The notes: generated by a model from the sequence alone, not told the origin. DNA of 64,000 bases from Owenia fusiformis (GCA_903813345.2 CAIIXF020000008.1:38752867-38816866), one strand, 5' to 3'. Numbered from the stretch's first letter, positions 12,501-27,500 are shown. Program-made: numbers and translations.

Positions 12501-15500
12501 ACAGAGAATCTGGAGTAGGCTATAATCAAACTCATATACATTCTAAGTAGTCTACTGGCAAAACAGAGAATCTGGAGTAGGCTATAATCGAACTCATAGA
12601 CATTCTCAGACATTGACATTGTAAAGTAGTTTGTGGACAATGTAAACAAGAATAATCTAATGTTATCTATGGTCTAACCCATATGATCTAAACTAGTCTA
12701 TGGACAGAACAGAGTGATCTAGAATATTTTGTGGACAATGAGAGTGGTCTAATGATTACCTTAATAGAGAGTGATCTAATGATTACCTTAATAGAGATCT
12801 TGGAGAGAACCTGTACACCAGAACATTAAAACTGTGAACCTGGAAAAAGTCAATGCTAAGAGCTTTAATATAGTATAATAAAATATAATATGACACAATA
12901 TAATACAATACTTTGAGGTGAAGCAAATCCCATTGAACTGCTGACATTTTTGGAAATAGCGGCCAATAAGCCAAATTGTCTTTAGACATTTAATATGCTC
13001 CAAGATAATTCATATGAAGTTTTAACAAAACCTCTCCACTACTTTTCCAATTATAGAAAAATGTAAGATATCAGACAGGAAAATGGCTACCATATCTTAA
13101 AATGGCTGCCCTAACAAATCAAATGAACAAAATCACTCCACTTATTTTCCAGTTACAGCAATAATTGGTCATTTTGAAATTGCTGGCCACTTTGAAATGG
13201 CTTTGGAGCAGAACTTGGGGCAAATTTTATGTTTAAACAATATTGGGCAAGCGGTATACTGTATTCATCCTTAATTTGGCAAGCATTTTAAACTGGTGAA
13301 TTTTGGCAAATTAAAAATTTCCAAATTAAAAAGTCGCCAAAATCCCCAGGTATATGACATGTTTTTCGTTCGGTGGACTTCCATTTAAAAAAAGATACCA
13401 AGATGACCATTCCATTTGAATTTATAGAAACAACAAGAAATATTGAAGAAATTGTTCATCAACAACACTACAATGAGATGCCAGGCCCCAAAACAGAAAA
13501 TCACCAAATGAAAGACAAATACAGTATGAGTTCTTGCCCCGATTGTTGGACCAACAGATTTATGGACAGATGGAGTCGTTTTTCTTTATACTGTGATCTC
13601 CTCAGCATTAAAGCAAGTGAGCATAGAACCCACCTAAGATTTTAAATACAGGTTTGCACCCACCTGAAAAATCCATTTGCACCCACTTGAAAATGAGAAA
13701 AATCATTGAATTGTGAAAATGTGAATTTTGCACCCACTTGAGAAAAATTCCTGGGGAGATCACTGATATATACTCGTATACTGAACTTTGATTAATGGGA
13801 TTGTTATATAATGGTTCATATCATTAGCTTAGACCTGTATCATCAGACTGATCATAACACTCTTTGAAACTGATAAATGCAACCATTCATAATTTTGATG
13901 ATTATATTAGATATTCTCATGTTCTTACCATTTTTTGTGTATGGTCCAGAATGTTGTTACAACATCCCCCATATATGAGAATGTCATCCTCTGATGTACG
14001 CACCATTGTATGCCATAATCTTGGGTTGGTTAGTGGTACATTTAGTTGTGTCCATAACAATGTCCTTGTGTCTAATAGCCATCCATCACCTGAGATGGAA
14101 ATATCATTCTTCATAATATCAAGGATATGTTTGTGATATATATACATATATAGATATTACAAAACATTTCAGAATGATCAGTTGCCAACAGTTTTGATAA
14201 AGGTAGATTTTCAGAGGGATCTAAGTGTGTTCAACAAATGTGACTTCTGATAAAGATATGCTGTCATGTTTTTTTTGTTTAAATATATATACCGGTATGT
14301 ATATTAAACGTATGGAATAGTGTTAGTCGGCAATTGGCAAAAGTTTGTTGGTGTAGAGTAGTACATTTCTCAATTTCATAGTACTATTGCAGAAAGATTT
14401 CAACAAAAACATTTTATAACTACTTATTGAACATCCCATATACAGGCACAATTCTTGGTCTGGATATACATTATATTTTATATTGGGAAAGTAAATGTAT
14501 ATTGACAATAAAAAATAGGACAGAAATAAGATAGAAAAACAGCAACTCCACAAATAGAAGTATCAAATACCACTGAACAAAACATATTTTGATAAATAGC
14601 GGCCATCTTGAAAAAGATCATCTGCATATGTTATATTTTTATATCAGCATATAAAATTTGAACCAAATGGCAGCCATTTTGATAAATAGCAGCCATCTTG
14701 AAATTATCATCTTGAGCAGAGCTCTTATCCCTAAGCATCGGCATTTACAACTGTGCAGGATTATTAAAACATGAGTGACCACAAAAAGACAATTTTTTCA
14801 ATTGACAAGTGATGGGATCATATTTAAAGAAACGACAGGCACGATACATTATCTAGTGATCAGTTGAGATAATGTGACAAAGTCATAGTTGACCATTGGT
14901 CAGTACTGTTATTTAGCATCCGAATGTCTCTTAATTCAATGTCATTGTGATCTTTTCCACTGACTCATGTTTATGATTATTGTGTTCTCCATATCCTATT
15001 TTGTTATGAAATCATGTTAGTTTATATTTGTTTATTGTTTATATTGCAACAGTTGTTTTAGTGATATTTGAACTTAGTGTAATAATTCACTATATCAACA
15101 GATTAATTTCGTAAGTATTATCTTCAAATGAACCAATCAAATGAAAGAATTATTATTGAAGTATAAGTGACAGACAATGATATATGGAGTCAACGCATGT
15201 GAAACTTTGAAATGTTTATTTAGGATGTTTATAAGTTTCAATAATTTTTGGCATCATATAAAAGACTGCAACTTTTTGGTAAAGTAAAAACCAATTACAG
15301 TAAAACCTGTGAACAGGGAATGCTCTTGGGACTGGAAGAAAGTTTCCTTTTTCAGAGGTTTTCCCTATAGAGAGGGGCCGCACTTTCCTCAAACTTGCCG
15401 AATAAGCGTATTTGTATACATATGGGCATTGATTGATTGTACCAATGTTTACTCCATACTTGGTTGCTAGACCTTTTTGTGACATCTTGGAAGATGTATG

Positions 15501-18500
15501 AAGGTCTACCACCTCCCTCTATTGGCATTCTCCCTATGTTGATTTTAGCTGCTGCTGCTGCTGGGTCTGATGATGTCTAGTTGATGTTATTATTGATAGA
15601 TTTGGCTCAATATGACACATGTACTTATCTGTTATCTCTAACAATTGTGTCAGTCCCTAGATTATCACAACTGATTTGATGTCATTAGGTTTGTCGAAAG
15701 GAAGAATAAGTGTCATGATAATAAGTAACAAACAGATTAGTATTAGTTTTAAAATATATCAGGGTGATGAACAGTGGGTGGGACACTACATCCTGTAAAC
15801 AATTGGCTTATCTTAATCTCAATCATATTAATCCAAGCTTTTTAGAATGAGATATTGGCTTAAGACTTTCACACCTCTGAAAAATAATGGAATATACAGT
15901 GTCACCAATATTCCTTATTCACAGGTGAATTTTCATAATTTGCCCCAAAATAGTGTTCCTTGTTCCCTGTTCACAGGTTTTCCCTACAGAGAGGGTCCGT
16001 CAACATATAAGTCAATGGGAAATTATTCGGCTCTTTTGAAAAGCATTCCTTGTTCATAGGTTTTCCCTACAGAGAGATATTCCATCGGACAGGTTTTACT
16101 GTAACTTTAAAGTCTTCGAGAACAACTGACCAAAACATCAATATTGCTGCACATGCTTTGCAAATGTTTATGCCTTTATAACCCACATCATATTTTATCA
16201 ATAATTGTATACTTTTTAAGGTGAAAATTTACTTATAAATACACGTTTTGGACATTAATTAGGTAATTGCAAAACCCCTTTGTCCCAAGGCATCAGTATA
16301 TAAAAGTTTAATTAAAAACTGTAAACTAGTGTTTGAGTTATCACAGACATTTTTTACAAATTGCGGCCATTTTGAATTGAGCAGCCACATTGAAAATTCC
16401 TTTTTGACCAGAGGCCCTGAAAGGTTTTTATGAAATCTATCAACTGATATTTGAGTTTTCTACTGGACAAACAAATGGGTGGATTGACTAATGAGTCCGA
16501 TGGGATAATAAAGATCTAGGCCTACTCACTTTTAGGATCTCTTTGCGTAGTGAACCCCCCATACAGAAATATATGTGTATCACTGACTGCTGTGAATGTA
16601 TGCCAAGATCTACCCTCTGGAACACTCCCAGTTGAAGCCATTCTACAAGTACAGAAATATATGTGTATCACTGACTGCTGTGAATGTATGCCAAGATCTA
16701 CCCTCTGGAACACTCCCAGTTGAAGCCATTCTACAAGTACAGGAATATATGTGTATCACTGACTGCTGTGAATGTATGCCAAGATCTACCCCCTGGAACA
16801 CTCCCAGTTGAAGCCATTCTACAAGTACAGGAATATATGTATATCACTGACTGCTGTGAATGTATGCCAAGATCTACCCCCTGGAACACTCCCAGTTGAA
16901 GCCATTCTACAAGTACAGGAATATATGTGTATCACTGACTGCAGTGAATGTATGCCAAGATCTACCCTCTGGAACACTCCCAGTTGAAGCCATTCTACAA
17001 GTACAGGAATATATGTGAATCACTGACTGCTGTGAATGTATGCCAAGATCTACCCTCTGGAACACTCCCAGTTGAAGTCATTCTACAAGTACAGGAATAT
17101 ATGTGTATCACTGACTGCAGTGAATATATGCCAAGATTACCCTCTGGAACACTCCCAGTTGAAGCCATTCTACAAGTACAGGAATATATGTGTATCACTG
17201 ACTGCTGTGAATGTATGCCAAGATCTACCCTCTGGAACACTCCCAGTTGAAGTCATTCTACAAGTACAGGAATATATGTATATCACTGACTGCTGTGAAT
17301 GTATGCCAATATCTACCCTCTGGAACACTCCCAGTTGAAGCCATTTTACAAGTACAGGAATATATGTGTATCATTGACCGCTGTGAACGTATGCCAAGAC
17401 CTACCCTCTGGAACACTCCCAGTTGAAGCCATTCTACAAGTACAGGAATATATGTGAATCACTGACTGCTGTGAATGTATGCCAAGATCTACCCTCTGGA
17501 ACACTCCCAGTTAAGTCATTCTACAAGTACAGGAATATATGTGTATCACTGACTGCTGTGAACGTATACCAAGATCTACCCTCTGGAACACTCCCAGTTG
17601 AAGTCATTCTACAAGTACAGGAATATATGTATATCATTGACTGCTGTGAACGTATACCAAGATCTACCCTCTGGAACACTCCCAGTTGAAGCCATTCTAC
17701 AAGTACAGGAATATATGTGAATCACTGACTGCTGTGAATGTATGCCATAGATACACCCTCTGGAACACTCCCAGTTGAAGTCATTCTACAAGTACAGGAA
17801 TATATGTATATCATTGACTGCTGTGAATGTATGCCAAGATCTACCCTCTGGAACACTCCCAGTTGAAGTCATTCTACAAGTACAGGAATATATGTATATC
17901 ACTGACTGCTGTGAATGTATGCCAAAATCTACCCCCTGGAACACTCCCAGTTGAAGTCATTCTACAAGTACAGGAATATATGTATATCATTGACTGCTGT
18001 GAACGTATGCCAAGATCTTCCCTCTGGAACACTCCCAGTTGAAGCCATTCTACAAGTACAGGAATATATGTGAATCACTGACTGCTGTGAATGTATGACT
18101 TTCATTTGATGCAGAGAAAGTAATATGTGTTAAACATTGATTTTCACCTATTATCAGGAAAATTTCTTTTTTAATTTTTGTGCAGTCTTTAAAATTTCTC
18201 AATATTCCACTAGTTTCCATTTTGGGATGGCATTGTGCACTTTTCAGGGAGAATATGGTAATTCAAACTAACTTACATGCCTGACCAAGTCAAAGTGTCA
18301 AGGTTGAGGATATGCAAATCATTCAGCCGTTCATCAATGTGTCTCCCTCCAAATATATAAGCTTTATTACCACATCTTGAAGCTCCCACTGCAGCTCTAG
18401 GGAGGGGCTTAGGACCCTAATAACAAAATATTAAAGGCCTCATGAAAACTAATAACTCAAACTACTTCCTTCTTATCATATATGCTCTAATACCTGGGGA

Positions 18501-21500
18501 GATACTTTGGGCCATAGCAAAATACTATAAAGACCCTGTGTAAATTATTAACTCAATGTTTCTCCCTACCAAATATAAGTATGACCTATATAAGCCTTGG
18601 GGCTCCCCATGCAACTCCAGGAAGAGCCTTCAGCCCTACCAAATATATTAAAGGCCACATGCAAGGTTTGAAGTATTAACTCATGCAGATCTTAATAGGG
18701 CCAATAAATTGTGAAATCACCAATAATCATGTATTTGTGTGTACATATATTGTACTATATTATAGTTTACATTAGGCTCGGAACTGGTTAAAAGTGATAA
18801 GATTGTTGCATGTTCACATAAGACAATGCTCCATTGCTCTTACCTTACATCTTGGATTTCTCCACTTTCTAGTGCCAGGATCAAACACATGCAACTGGTT
18901 GTTCCAACCTCTGTAACTCTACAAGATGTTAAGCATGGAAAATACAAGTATATATTATAGTATTTAAGTAAAGAATATAGGGCCAGGATCAAACACATGC
19001 AACTGGTTGTTCCAACCTCTGTAACTCTACAAGATGTCAAGCATGGAAAATACAAGTATATATTATAGTATTTAAGTAAAGAATATGGTGCCAGGATCAA
19101 ACACATGCAACTGGTTGTTCCAACCTCTGTAACTCTACAAGATGTCAAGCATGGAAAATACAAGTATATATTATAGTTTTTAAGTAAAGAATATAGTGCC
19201 AGGATCAAACACATGCAACTGATTGTTCCAACCTCTGTAACTCTACAAGATGTTAAGCATGGAAAATACAAGTATATATTATAGTATTTAAGTAAAGAAT
19301 ATAGTGCCAGGATCAAACACATGCAACTGGTTGTTCCAACCTCTGTAACTCTACAAGATGTCAAGCATGGAAAATACAAGTATATATTATAGTATTTAAG
19401 TAAAGAATATGGTGCCAGGATCAAACACATGCAACTGGTTGTTCCAACATCTGTAACTCTACAAGATGTCAAGCATGGAAAATACAAGTATATATTATAG
19501 TATTTAAGTAAAGAATATGGTGCCAGGATCAAACACATGCAACTGGTTGTTCCAACCTCTGTAACTCTACAAGATGTCAAGCATGGAAAATACAAGTATA
19601 TATTATAGTATTTAAGTAAAGAATATAGTGCCAGGATCAAACACATGCAACTGGTTGTTCCAACCTCTGTAACTCTACAAGATGTCAAGCATGGAAAATA
19701 CAAGTATATATTATAGTATTTAAGTAAAGAATATGGTGCCAGGATCAAACACATGCAACTGGTTGTTCCAACCTCTGTAACTCTACAAGATGTCAAGCAT
19801 GGAAAATACAAGTATATATTATAGTTTTTAAGTAAAGAATATAGTGCCAGGATCAAACACATGCAACTGATTGTTCCAACCTCTGTAACTCTACAAGATG
19901 TTAAGCATGGAAAATACAAGTATATATTATAGTATTTAAGTAAAGAATATAGTGCCAGGATCAAACACATGCAACTGGTTGTTCCAACCTCTGTAACTCT
20001 ACAAGATGTCAAGCATGGAAAATACAAGTATATATTATAGTATTTAAGTAAAGAATATGGTGCCAGGATCAAACACATGCAACTGGTTGTTCCAACCTCT
20101 GTAACTCTACAAGATGTCAAGCATGGAAAATACAAGTATATATTATAGTTTTTAAGTAAAGAATATAGTGCCAGGATCAAACACATGCAACTGATTGTTC
20201 CAACCTCTGTAACTCTACAAGATGTTAAGCATGGAAAATACAAGTATATATTATAGTATTTAAGTAAAGAATATAGGGCCAGGATCAAACACATGCAACT
20301 GGTTGTTCCAACCTCTGTAACTCTACAAGATGTCAAGCATGGAAAATACAAGTATATATTATAGTATTTAAGTAAAGAATATGGTGCCAGGATCAAACAC
20401 ATGCAACTGGTTGTTCCAACCTCTGTAACTCTACAAGATGTCAAGCATGGAAAATACAAGTATATATTATAGTATTTAAGTAAAGAATATGGTGCCAGGA
20501 TCAAACACATGCAACTGGTTGTTCCAACCTCTGTAACTCTACAAGATGTCAAGCATGGAAAATACAAGTATATATTATAGTATTTAAGTAAAGAATATGG
20601 TGCCAGGATCAAACACATGCAACTGATTGTTCCAACCTCTGTAACTCTAGTTTAAAATAAAACTGTAAAGTGCATATAGATCAAAAAGCAAGAATATACA
20701 AAATTGTTCCCATTTTAACATGCTTACAGCCTAATTTTACCTCACTTTAAATTTTATTAATTATCGCCGTCTCACCTAAAGTTACAACCTCACTTATGCA
20801 CCTGCCCCATGCATTGTTTGAAAATGTATTTTTAGAAAATTGTAATTCTATTTCTGAACAAACAGACAGTTTTCTTATGTTCTCCAAGGGATTTTCTCAA
20901 AGGGTGCAAAAATTTCGTATTCACAATTATGCCACAAGTATACATGATTTTTATCATTTTCAAGTGGGTGCAAATGGGATTTCAGATAAATGGCAGTGCA
21001 AGGCTATTTCTAAAACCTCAAATGGTTTGTTTAGTCACAGTATTCCATGTTGCACTTACCCCCCCCCCCCCCACTCTGCAGCAACCAAATCCTTTGTGTA
21101 TTCCAATTAATGCACTTATCTGCCGCTCTGTGCACCAACCAAATCCTTTGTGTACTGTAGATACATTCAATTTGGTTCCCGTTTTAATTTGACGGATTTG
21201 CAGATTCATAAAATCCGCCAAATTAAAAATCTGTCAAATTTTATGTTTTTTTTGTGCCATGCACTTCAGAAATTAAACTTCTGGGACCCCTTTCATGTCA
21301 ACATGTCATAAATTCTACATTATTCCAATAGAAATACAGAAAGTATCTCAGTAAATACCTGTCCTAATGACATAAACATAAACAAAAATTAAACTTCAGT
21401 CCTGAATCCAAGTGTATCTACAGTATTCCATGTTTCACTGATTCCCCACCCTGCACTATCATTTGTGTATTCCATGTTTCACTACCCCCCACTCTGCACC

Positions 21501-24500
21501 AACCAAATTCTTTGTGTATTTTGTGTTGCACTTACTCCCCCCACTCTGCACCAACCAAATCCTTTGTGTATTTCATGTTGCACTTATCCCCACTCTGCAA
21601 ATCCTTTGTGTATTTTGTGTTGCACTTACCCCACCCCCTACTCTGCATAAGCAGATCCTTTGTGTATTTTGTGTTGCACTTACTCCCCCCCCCCCCACTC
21701 TGCACCAACCAAATCCTTTGTGTATTTTGTGTTGCACTTACCCCTCCCCCCCCCCTATTCTGCACTAACCAAATCCTTTGTGTATTTTGTGTTGCACTTA
21801 CCCCCCCCCCCCTACTCTGCACCAACCAAATCCTTTGTGTATTTTGTGTTGCACTTACTCCCCCCCACTATGCACCTACCAAATCCTTTGTGTATTTCAT
21901 GTTGCACTTATCCCCACTCTGCAAATCCTTTGTGTATTTTGTGTTGCACTTACCCCCCCCCCCCCCCTACTCTGCATAAGCAGATCCTTTGTGTATTTTG
22001 TGTTGCACTTACTCCCCCCCACTCTGCACCAACCAAATCCTTTGTGTATTTTGTGTTGCACTTACCCCCCCCTACTCTGCACTAGCCAAATCCTTTGTGT
22101 ATTTTGTGTTGCACTTACCCCCCCCTACTCTGCACTAGCCAAATCCTTTGTGTATTTTGTGTTACACTTACCCCCCCCCCCTACTCTGCACCTACCAAAT
22201 CCTTTGTGTATTTCATGTTGCACTTATCCCCACTCTGCAAATCCTTCATGTATTTCATGTTGCACTTACCCCCCCTCACTCTGCACTAACCAATCTTTTG
22301 TGTATTCCATGTTGCACTTACCCCCCACTCTGCACCAACCAAATCCTTTGTATATTCCCCATCCTCATTCAGATAATCCACTGGATCATATCCAAATCCT
22401 CCAAATAAATAAATCTCATCTCTATATTCCCATATTGAGCATTTATCCCTAGGGGAAGGTCCAATGTCAGTTGTGATGGACTCCCATTTTAGTGTCTCAA
22501 GGTCAAGTCTATATACTTTGTTGGTATTGCCAATACCATCACAGTGACCACAAGCGACATACATTTTGTGGTTGATCTGAACAGCCGAGGCCCCAGAGGT
22601 ACCTGGGGGAACATCACCTCTTGTGGTTAGTTTGCGCCTGAAAATTTGAGAACAGGAATTATATACTGTCTGGTTGTTAGGAATATATCATCGTGAGATA
22701 TCACAGCCTTCTCTCAGTGTCCTTCTAGAACCGACTCCCGATACAATCCCTTAAAGAGTCAGCACTATAGTACTGTATTTGTTGGGGCTACTTAATTTTT
22801 TTATTCCTCAAAAATTGCCAAATTAGAAAGCTCGCCAAATTAAAGACAAGTGCAGTAAACGCTGACTGGACCTGCTAAATAGCCATAATGTGAAATTGTC
22901 ACTTAAACGATAGTCTACCTCAGTATTAAGATTGGAATGATACATGTACCCTATAAAACAAGAACACAAATGTGTACAAAATGTCCACACCAATGGGTGA
23001 TCTCGTCAAATGGTTATCCTAAAAATGAGTAGATAAGACTTTACGGACATAATTTGAGGACGGAAAATCAAAAATGGCCGCCTTAAAATTTACCCAGAAT
23101 CCCCAAAAATTAGTTTGTTCTAGATTTTCATACTAAGAGCCACCCCTGAAAATTTGAAATTGATCCATCAAACAGTAACCAGAAAACATGTAAACAAGAC
23201 TTTATAGACAAGATTTTAGGATGGAAAATCCAAAATGGCTGCTTTGACATTTACCCAGAATGTCAAAAAAACTAATCAGTTCTAGATTTTCATACTAAGA
23301 ATAAATCCCTGAAAATTTGAAATTAATCTACCAAACGGTTCACCTGAAAACGTGTAGACAAGACTTTCTTTACATACAAGATTTTAGGATTGAAAATCTA
23401 AAATGGCTGACAATAAAAAAGTGATTATGAGTTTTTGCTGATTTCTTTTTACAAAATTATCACATATAACTACTGTTAACAATAACATTGGCTTTTACGA
23501 CAAAGTTCACCTGAAATTATTTATAAAGCTACTAAATAGTTAAAGTATGAAAACTCAAAAACACCATTCAATATGATACAAAGTATTATCTTGCGCTTAC
23601 TTTTCTTAAGACATTCAAAATGGCTGACATGACTGGGCTAATAGGTCCAAAACCTAATAAGATGTAGAATGAAGTGAGCTGGACAAGATATTAAAGTTTT
23701 AATAGCAACTGTGAAGCCGTTTTTCTTAACGTTTACAGACAAGGATTTTAGCATTTGACCTCAAAATGGTCGACAGGAAGTAGGTATCGAGTTGAATTTT
23801 TTTCATCCATATCTGTATGCACTCACAAGTTATCCCTGAAAATTTGAAGGTGATATCAGTAGCGGTTTTGGAGAAAACTGCCGGACGTTCGGACGGACGG
23901 ACACGCCTAGGACGACAATAAGGCCCCACACTGTGGTGGGGACATAAAAACAAGAATAACAAACAAACATTCATTTAATAATAGTTATCAAAAGAAAATA
24001 CACAATGTCACAAAAGGAACAAAAGTTTTAAGATCAAGATACACAATGCCATTCAAAACGTCAAAATGTAATATTTACCATCTTATCTTATAAATATTTC
24101 AGATCATTATAGATCATTTAAAAATATCTCTAAATAATGGCAAATTCCTGCTGAGGGCAGCTATGTTGAATTTTCTCAGGCACAAATCAGGAAAACGCAA
24201 TACCATAATTGTGATCAACTCGAAAATTCCTTCAATTTGAGTATAAAATAGCCATATTTTTAATAGATCAGAAAATAATTGTGAAATCCCATGTTAGATG
24301 GCCATTTTGAATTTTAAAAGGCCTTAATCAGAAAAACGATACCACAGTATTATAAAGCTATACTTCAAAAACATCTCAAAATTTACGTAAATTCTTGTTT
24401 TTCCAACCCCCCATTCATGGCCCCCGGGAGTCAGGATGAAAAACATGGGATATTCATGAATGTGAAATAGATAGATGTTGTATATATACTACTAAATCTT

Positions 24501-27500
24501 CAAATAATAATATTCATTATTTTGGTTTAAAATGCAAAAGAAATTTTTGCTTAAAACAATTCACAAATATACATCTTTCCACCATATATGAAGAAAATCT
24601 GTCAACTAGTACATGAGTTATCTTCCGGATAGACAGACGAACGGACTAACTGAATGACAGACTGATGGACAGAGGGCTTCACTATATCCCTACTAAACTT
24701 TGTTGTCATAACAAAACCTTTGTAAAAATTACCAAAACTGGGACCACAAAATATACATTTCAAAACAACAAGACACAGAATGGAAAGAATCACACCCTTG
24801 AAGAGAATGTAGTTTTCAGGATGGAAAATCCAGAATGGCCACCCCAACATAAACTGCCTAAAAACTATCAGTTCTCAACTTCCATATGTAAAAACATCCC
24901 TGAAAATTTCAGATGAATCAATGTACAGTTTGACTGGAAACATGTAGACAAACTTTGACAGACATGATTTTAGGATTGTAAATCCAAAATGGCCACCTTA
25001 ACAATTACCCAGAATGCCAAAAAACTAATAAGTTCTAAACTTTCATATGTAGAAACATCCCTGAAAATGTCAGATGAATCTCTGAAATGGTTTGGCTGGA
25101 AACCTGTAGACAAGCCTGGACAGACAAGATTTTAGGATGGAAAATCCAAAAGAGCTGCCCTTAACATTTTCCCAGAATGTCAAAATCTAATCACTTCTAA
25201 ACTTTCATATCAGTAGAAACGTCCCTGAATATTTATGATGAATCCTTGAAACGGTTTGGCTTGAAACATGTAGACAAGGTTAATTCGGTGCAATAAAAAT
25301 AAATTCTTATCTGCCTTACCATTGGTCAATATCAGTGTGATAAATCCAAATATCTGTGGCCGGTAAGTAACGTTCCACCTCCATTTGCATTGGGTTTGAG
25401 TCACTGTTATCCTACAATCACATGATTCATTTAATGTATATTTATATATTCAGCTCTTTTCATTGTTCGGTTGAAGAATCTTGTGTTCTTTTTACGAAGG
25501 CTCCCAAGGGTTCGACCAGTCATGTAACCAAAAGTCCGCCATTATTACCTTATATGGCAAATCATCAAGTCATCGATCACAACGTCATATGTTGTGTTTT
25601 TGATGAAGACATGACGTAATATATAAACTATGACATCAGAGTTACTTATTGCTCTGTCAACTTAACAAACGACAAAGCTAAACGTTCCACATCACAGTGT
25701 TGATTATATTTTAATTTGTGACGTCATTAACGTGTTTACCTAAAGCTAGCTGAACATTAATAGGACATGATGGGACATCAAGGGAGTTATTGAGTAAAAT
25801 ATTTCATGGGACATGAAGGCACAAGTTCGGACATTCCCATGGGACATCCTTGGGACAATCAGGGGACATTGTCCCACGTTGTCCCAAGTTGTCCCCAGGA
25901 CATTGTCCTAAGTTGTCCAATTTGTCTCTTTTTAGTGAGACATAACCAGACGAATGAGCACTCTATGTACAGTGATTGCCTATTATTACAAGTGCGAGTA
26001 AATTTTTTATGATATTCTGTGAAGAATTGAGATTAAATATGGATGGATGGGTGGGTTGTGCCAGGTGCCTGATTGTGCTAAAACACAATATGAATATTCC
26101 TAACCAGTAGCAACTTTTGTACAGGAAGTAAAAAATTCAGGCCATGTGATATGGAATTACTCAGTAGTTTTCTCTTTATTTGCAAATAAGCTGATCTTTG
26201 TTAGTAATAGTTAGTAAAATTAAGCTCATCATGGAAAAATTTGAGTTTGATAAGTGGATTAAATTCTCTGAAATAACAGAAGACTCTCAAAAGTGGCTCT
26301 TGTCAGAAGGATTTGACAACATTTCTTCACTTATCAACATGAGTAGTGAGGATTTGGACGGTGTTGCATTGAAAAAAGGTGAAATACGATCCCTACTAGC
26401 TGGGGTAAAACAGTTACAACGTGAGGCTGGCACTGGCCCCCTCCTTGAAGACATTTCGAAAGTTCAGCCAGGAAAATCAACAGAGGCTACGGTTGGATTA
26501 AAATTTCTCGAAGACTTACTTGGCAACAAACCAGCTACAGCTGCAGAACGCCATCAGGCCGATTACATGGATCCTCAAGTTTACCTCTTTAGGAAAGGAG
26601 ATAAAGGTAATAATTCATATCTCAAAATAGTTGACTATGTCCCTGGCCTAGAACATGAGGAGGACACAGATATTGATTTTGGAGAATACTTATACATGAT
26701 GGTAGTAGACCTGTAGGCTGTGCTATGAATGACTATTCAGAAAGTAATTCTGTGAAATATGAAACATTGGATAAAGCAAAACGTTTAGCCAAACCTAATT
26801 ACTTCATCGCAAAAATTGACTTGAAAAATGCCTATCGTAGTGTTCCTATATCTTGTATTGACTATTGTATGACAGGCCTGCAATGGAAATTTCAAGGTGA
26901 TGAAACTGTGACTAATATCTTTGATAGCAGATTGCCTTTTGGGTCTAATCAAGGATGTTCAATTTTTACACGTATATCACAAGCAGTGAAACGTATCATG
27001 AATAGGAAAGGCTATTCTGGGATTGTAGCGTATCTCGATGACTTTCTCATTGTACAGGAGACAGCAGCAGACTGTCAAAAGTGTTTAAATGTATTGATTA
27101 ATCTATTGAGGACACTTGGGTTCCAGATAAACTGGTCTAAAGTATGTGGACCAAGTCAGATGGTTACCTTCTTAGGTGTGGAAATCAATACTGTGGACTG
27201 TACGGTCTCATTAGGCCAGGCAAAACGAAATAAGTTACGTGACAAGTTGGAGTTATTTCGTAATAAAAAACGTGCATCAAAACGTCAACTACAATCGTTG
27301 GTAGGGTCCTTAAGTTATGCAACACATGCGGTTCGTGGAGGCAAATTTTTTCTGCGACGTATATTGGATAATCTCAGGAAGATGAAAGGTAGTAGAGATA
27401 AAGTGTTGTTATCTCAGGCATTCAAAAAAGATGTCCAGTGGTGGTGTGCCATGTTGGATATATGCGATGGTACAGCGTATTATAATACAAAGGAAGTAAT

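Noticed and set aside
9549-12620. CRISPR-like regular array
   Set aside because: The units are contiguous with no unique spacers, the context is eukaryotic with introns, and the units relate to a splice border. The same applies to the other arrays.
16596-18042. Plus-strand frames with repeated YAKIYPLEHSQLKPFYKY
   Set aside because: They are antisense translations of the 88-base exon 6 array.
18840-20618. 592-aa minus-strand open frame with perfect 36-aa repeats
   Set aside because: It is open only because the 108-base exon-edge repeat is a multiple of three. Its frame differs from the real KLHDC2 exon 4 frame and it has no independent gene signals.
21463-22452. Plus-strand frames of 101-224 aa with repeated FVYFVLHL
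   Set aside because: They are antisense to KLHDC2 exon 3 and its donor array, and frame shifts follow the variable C runs.
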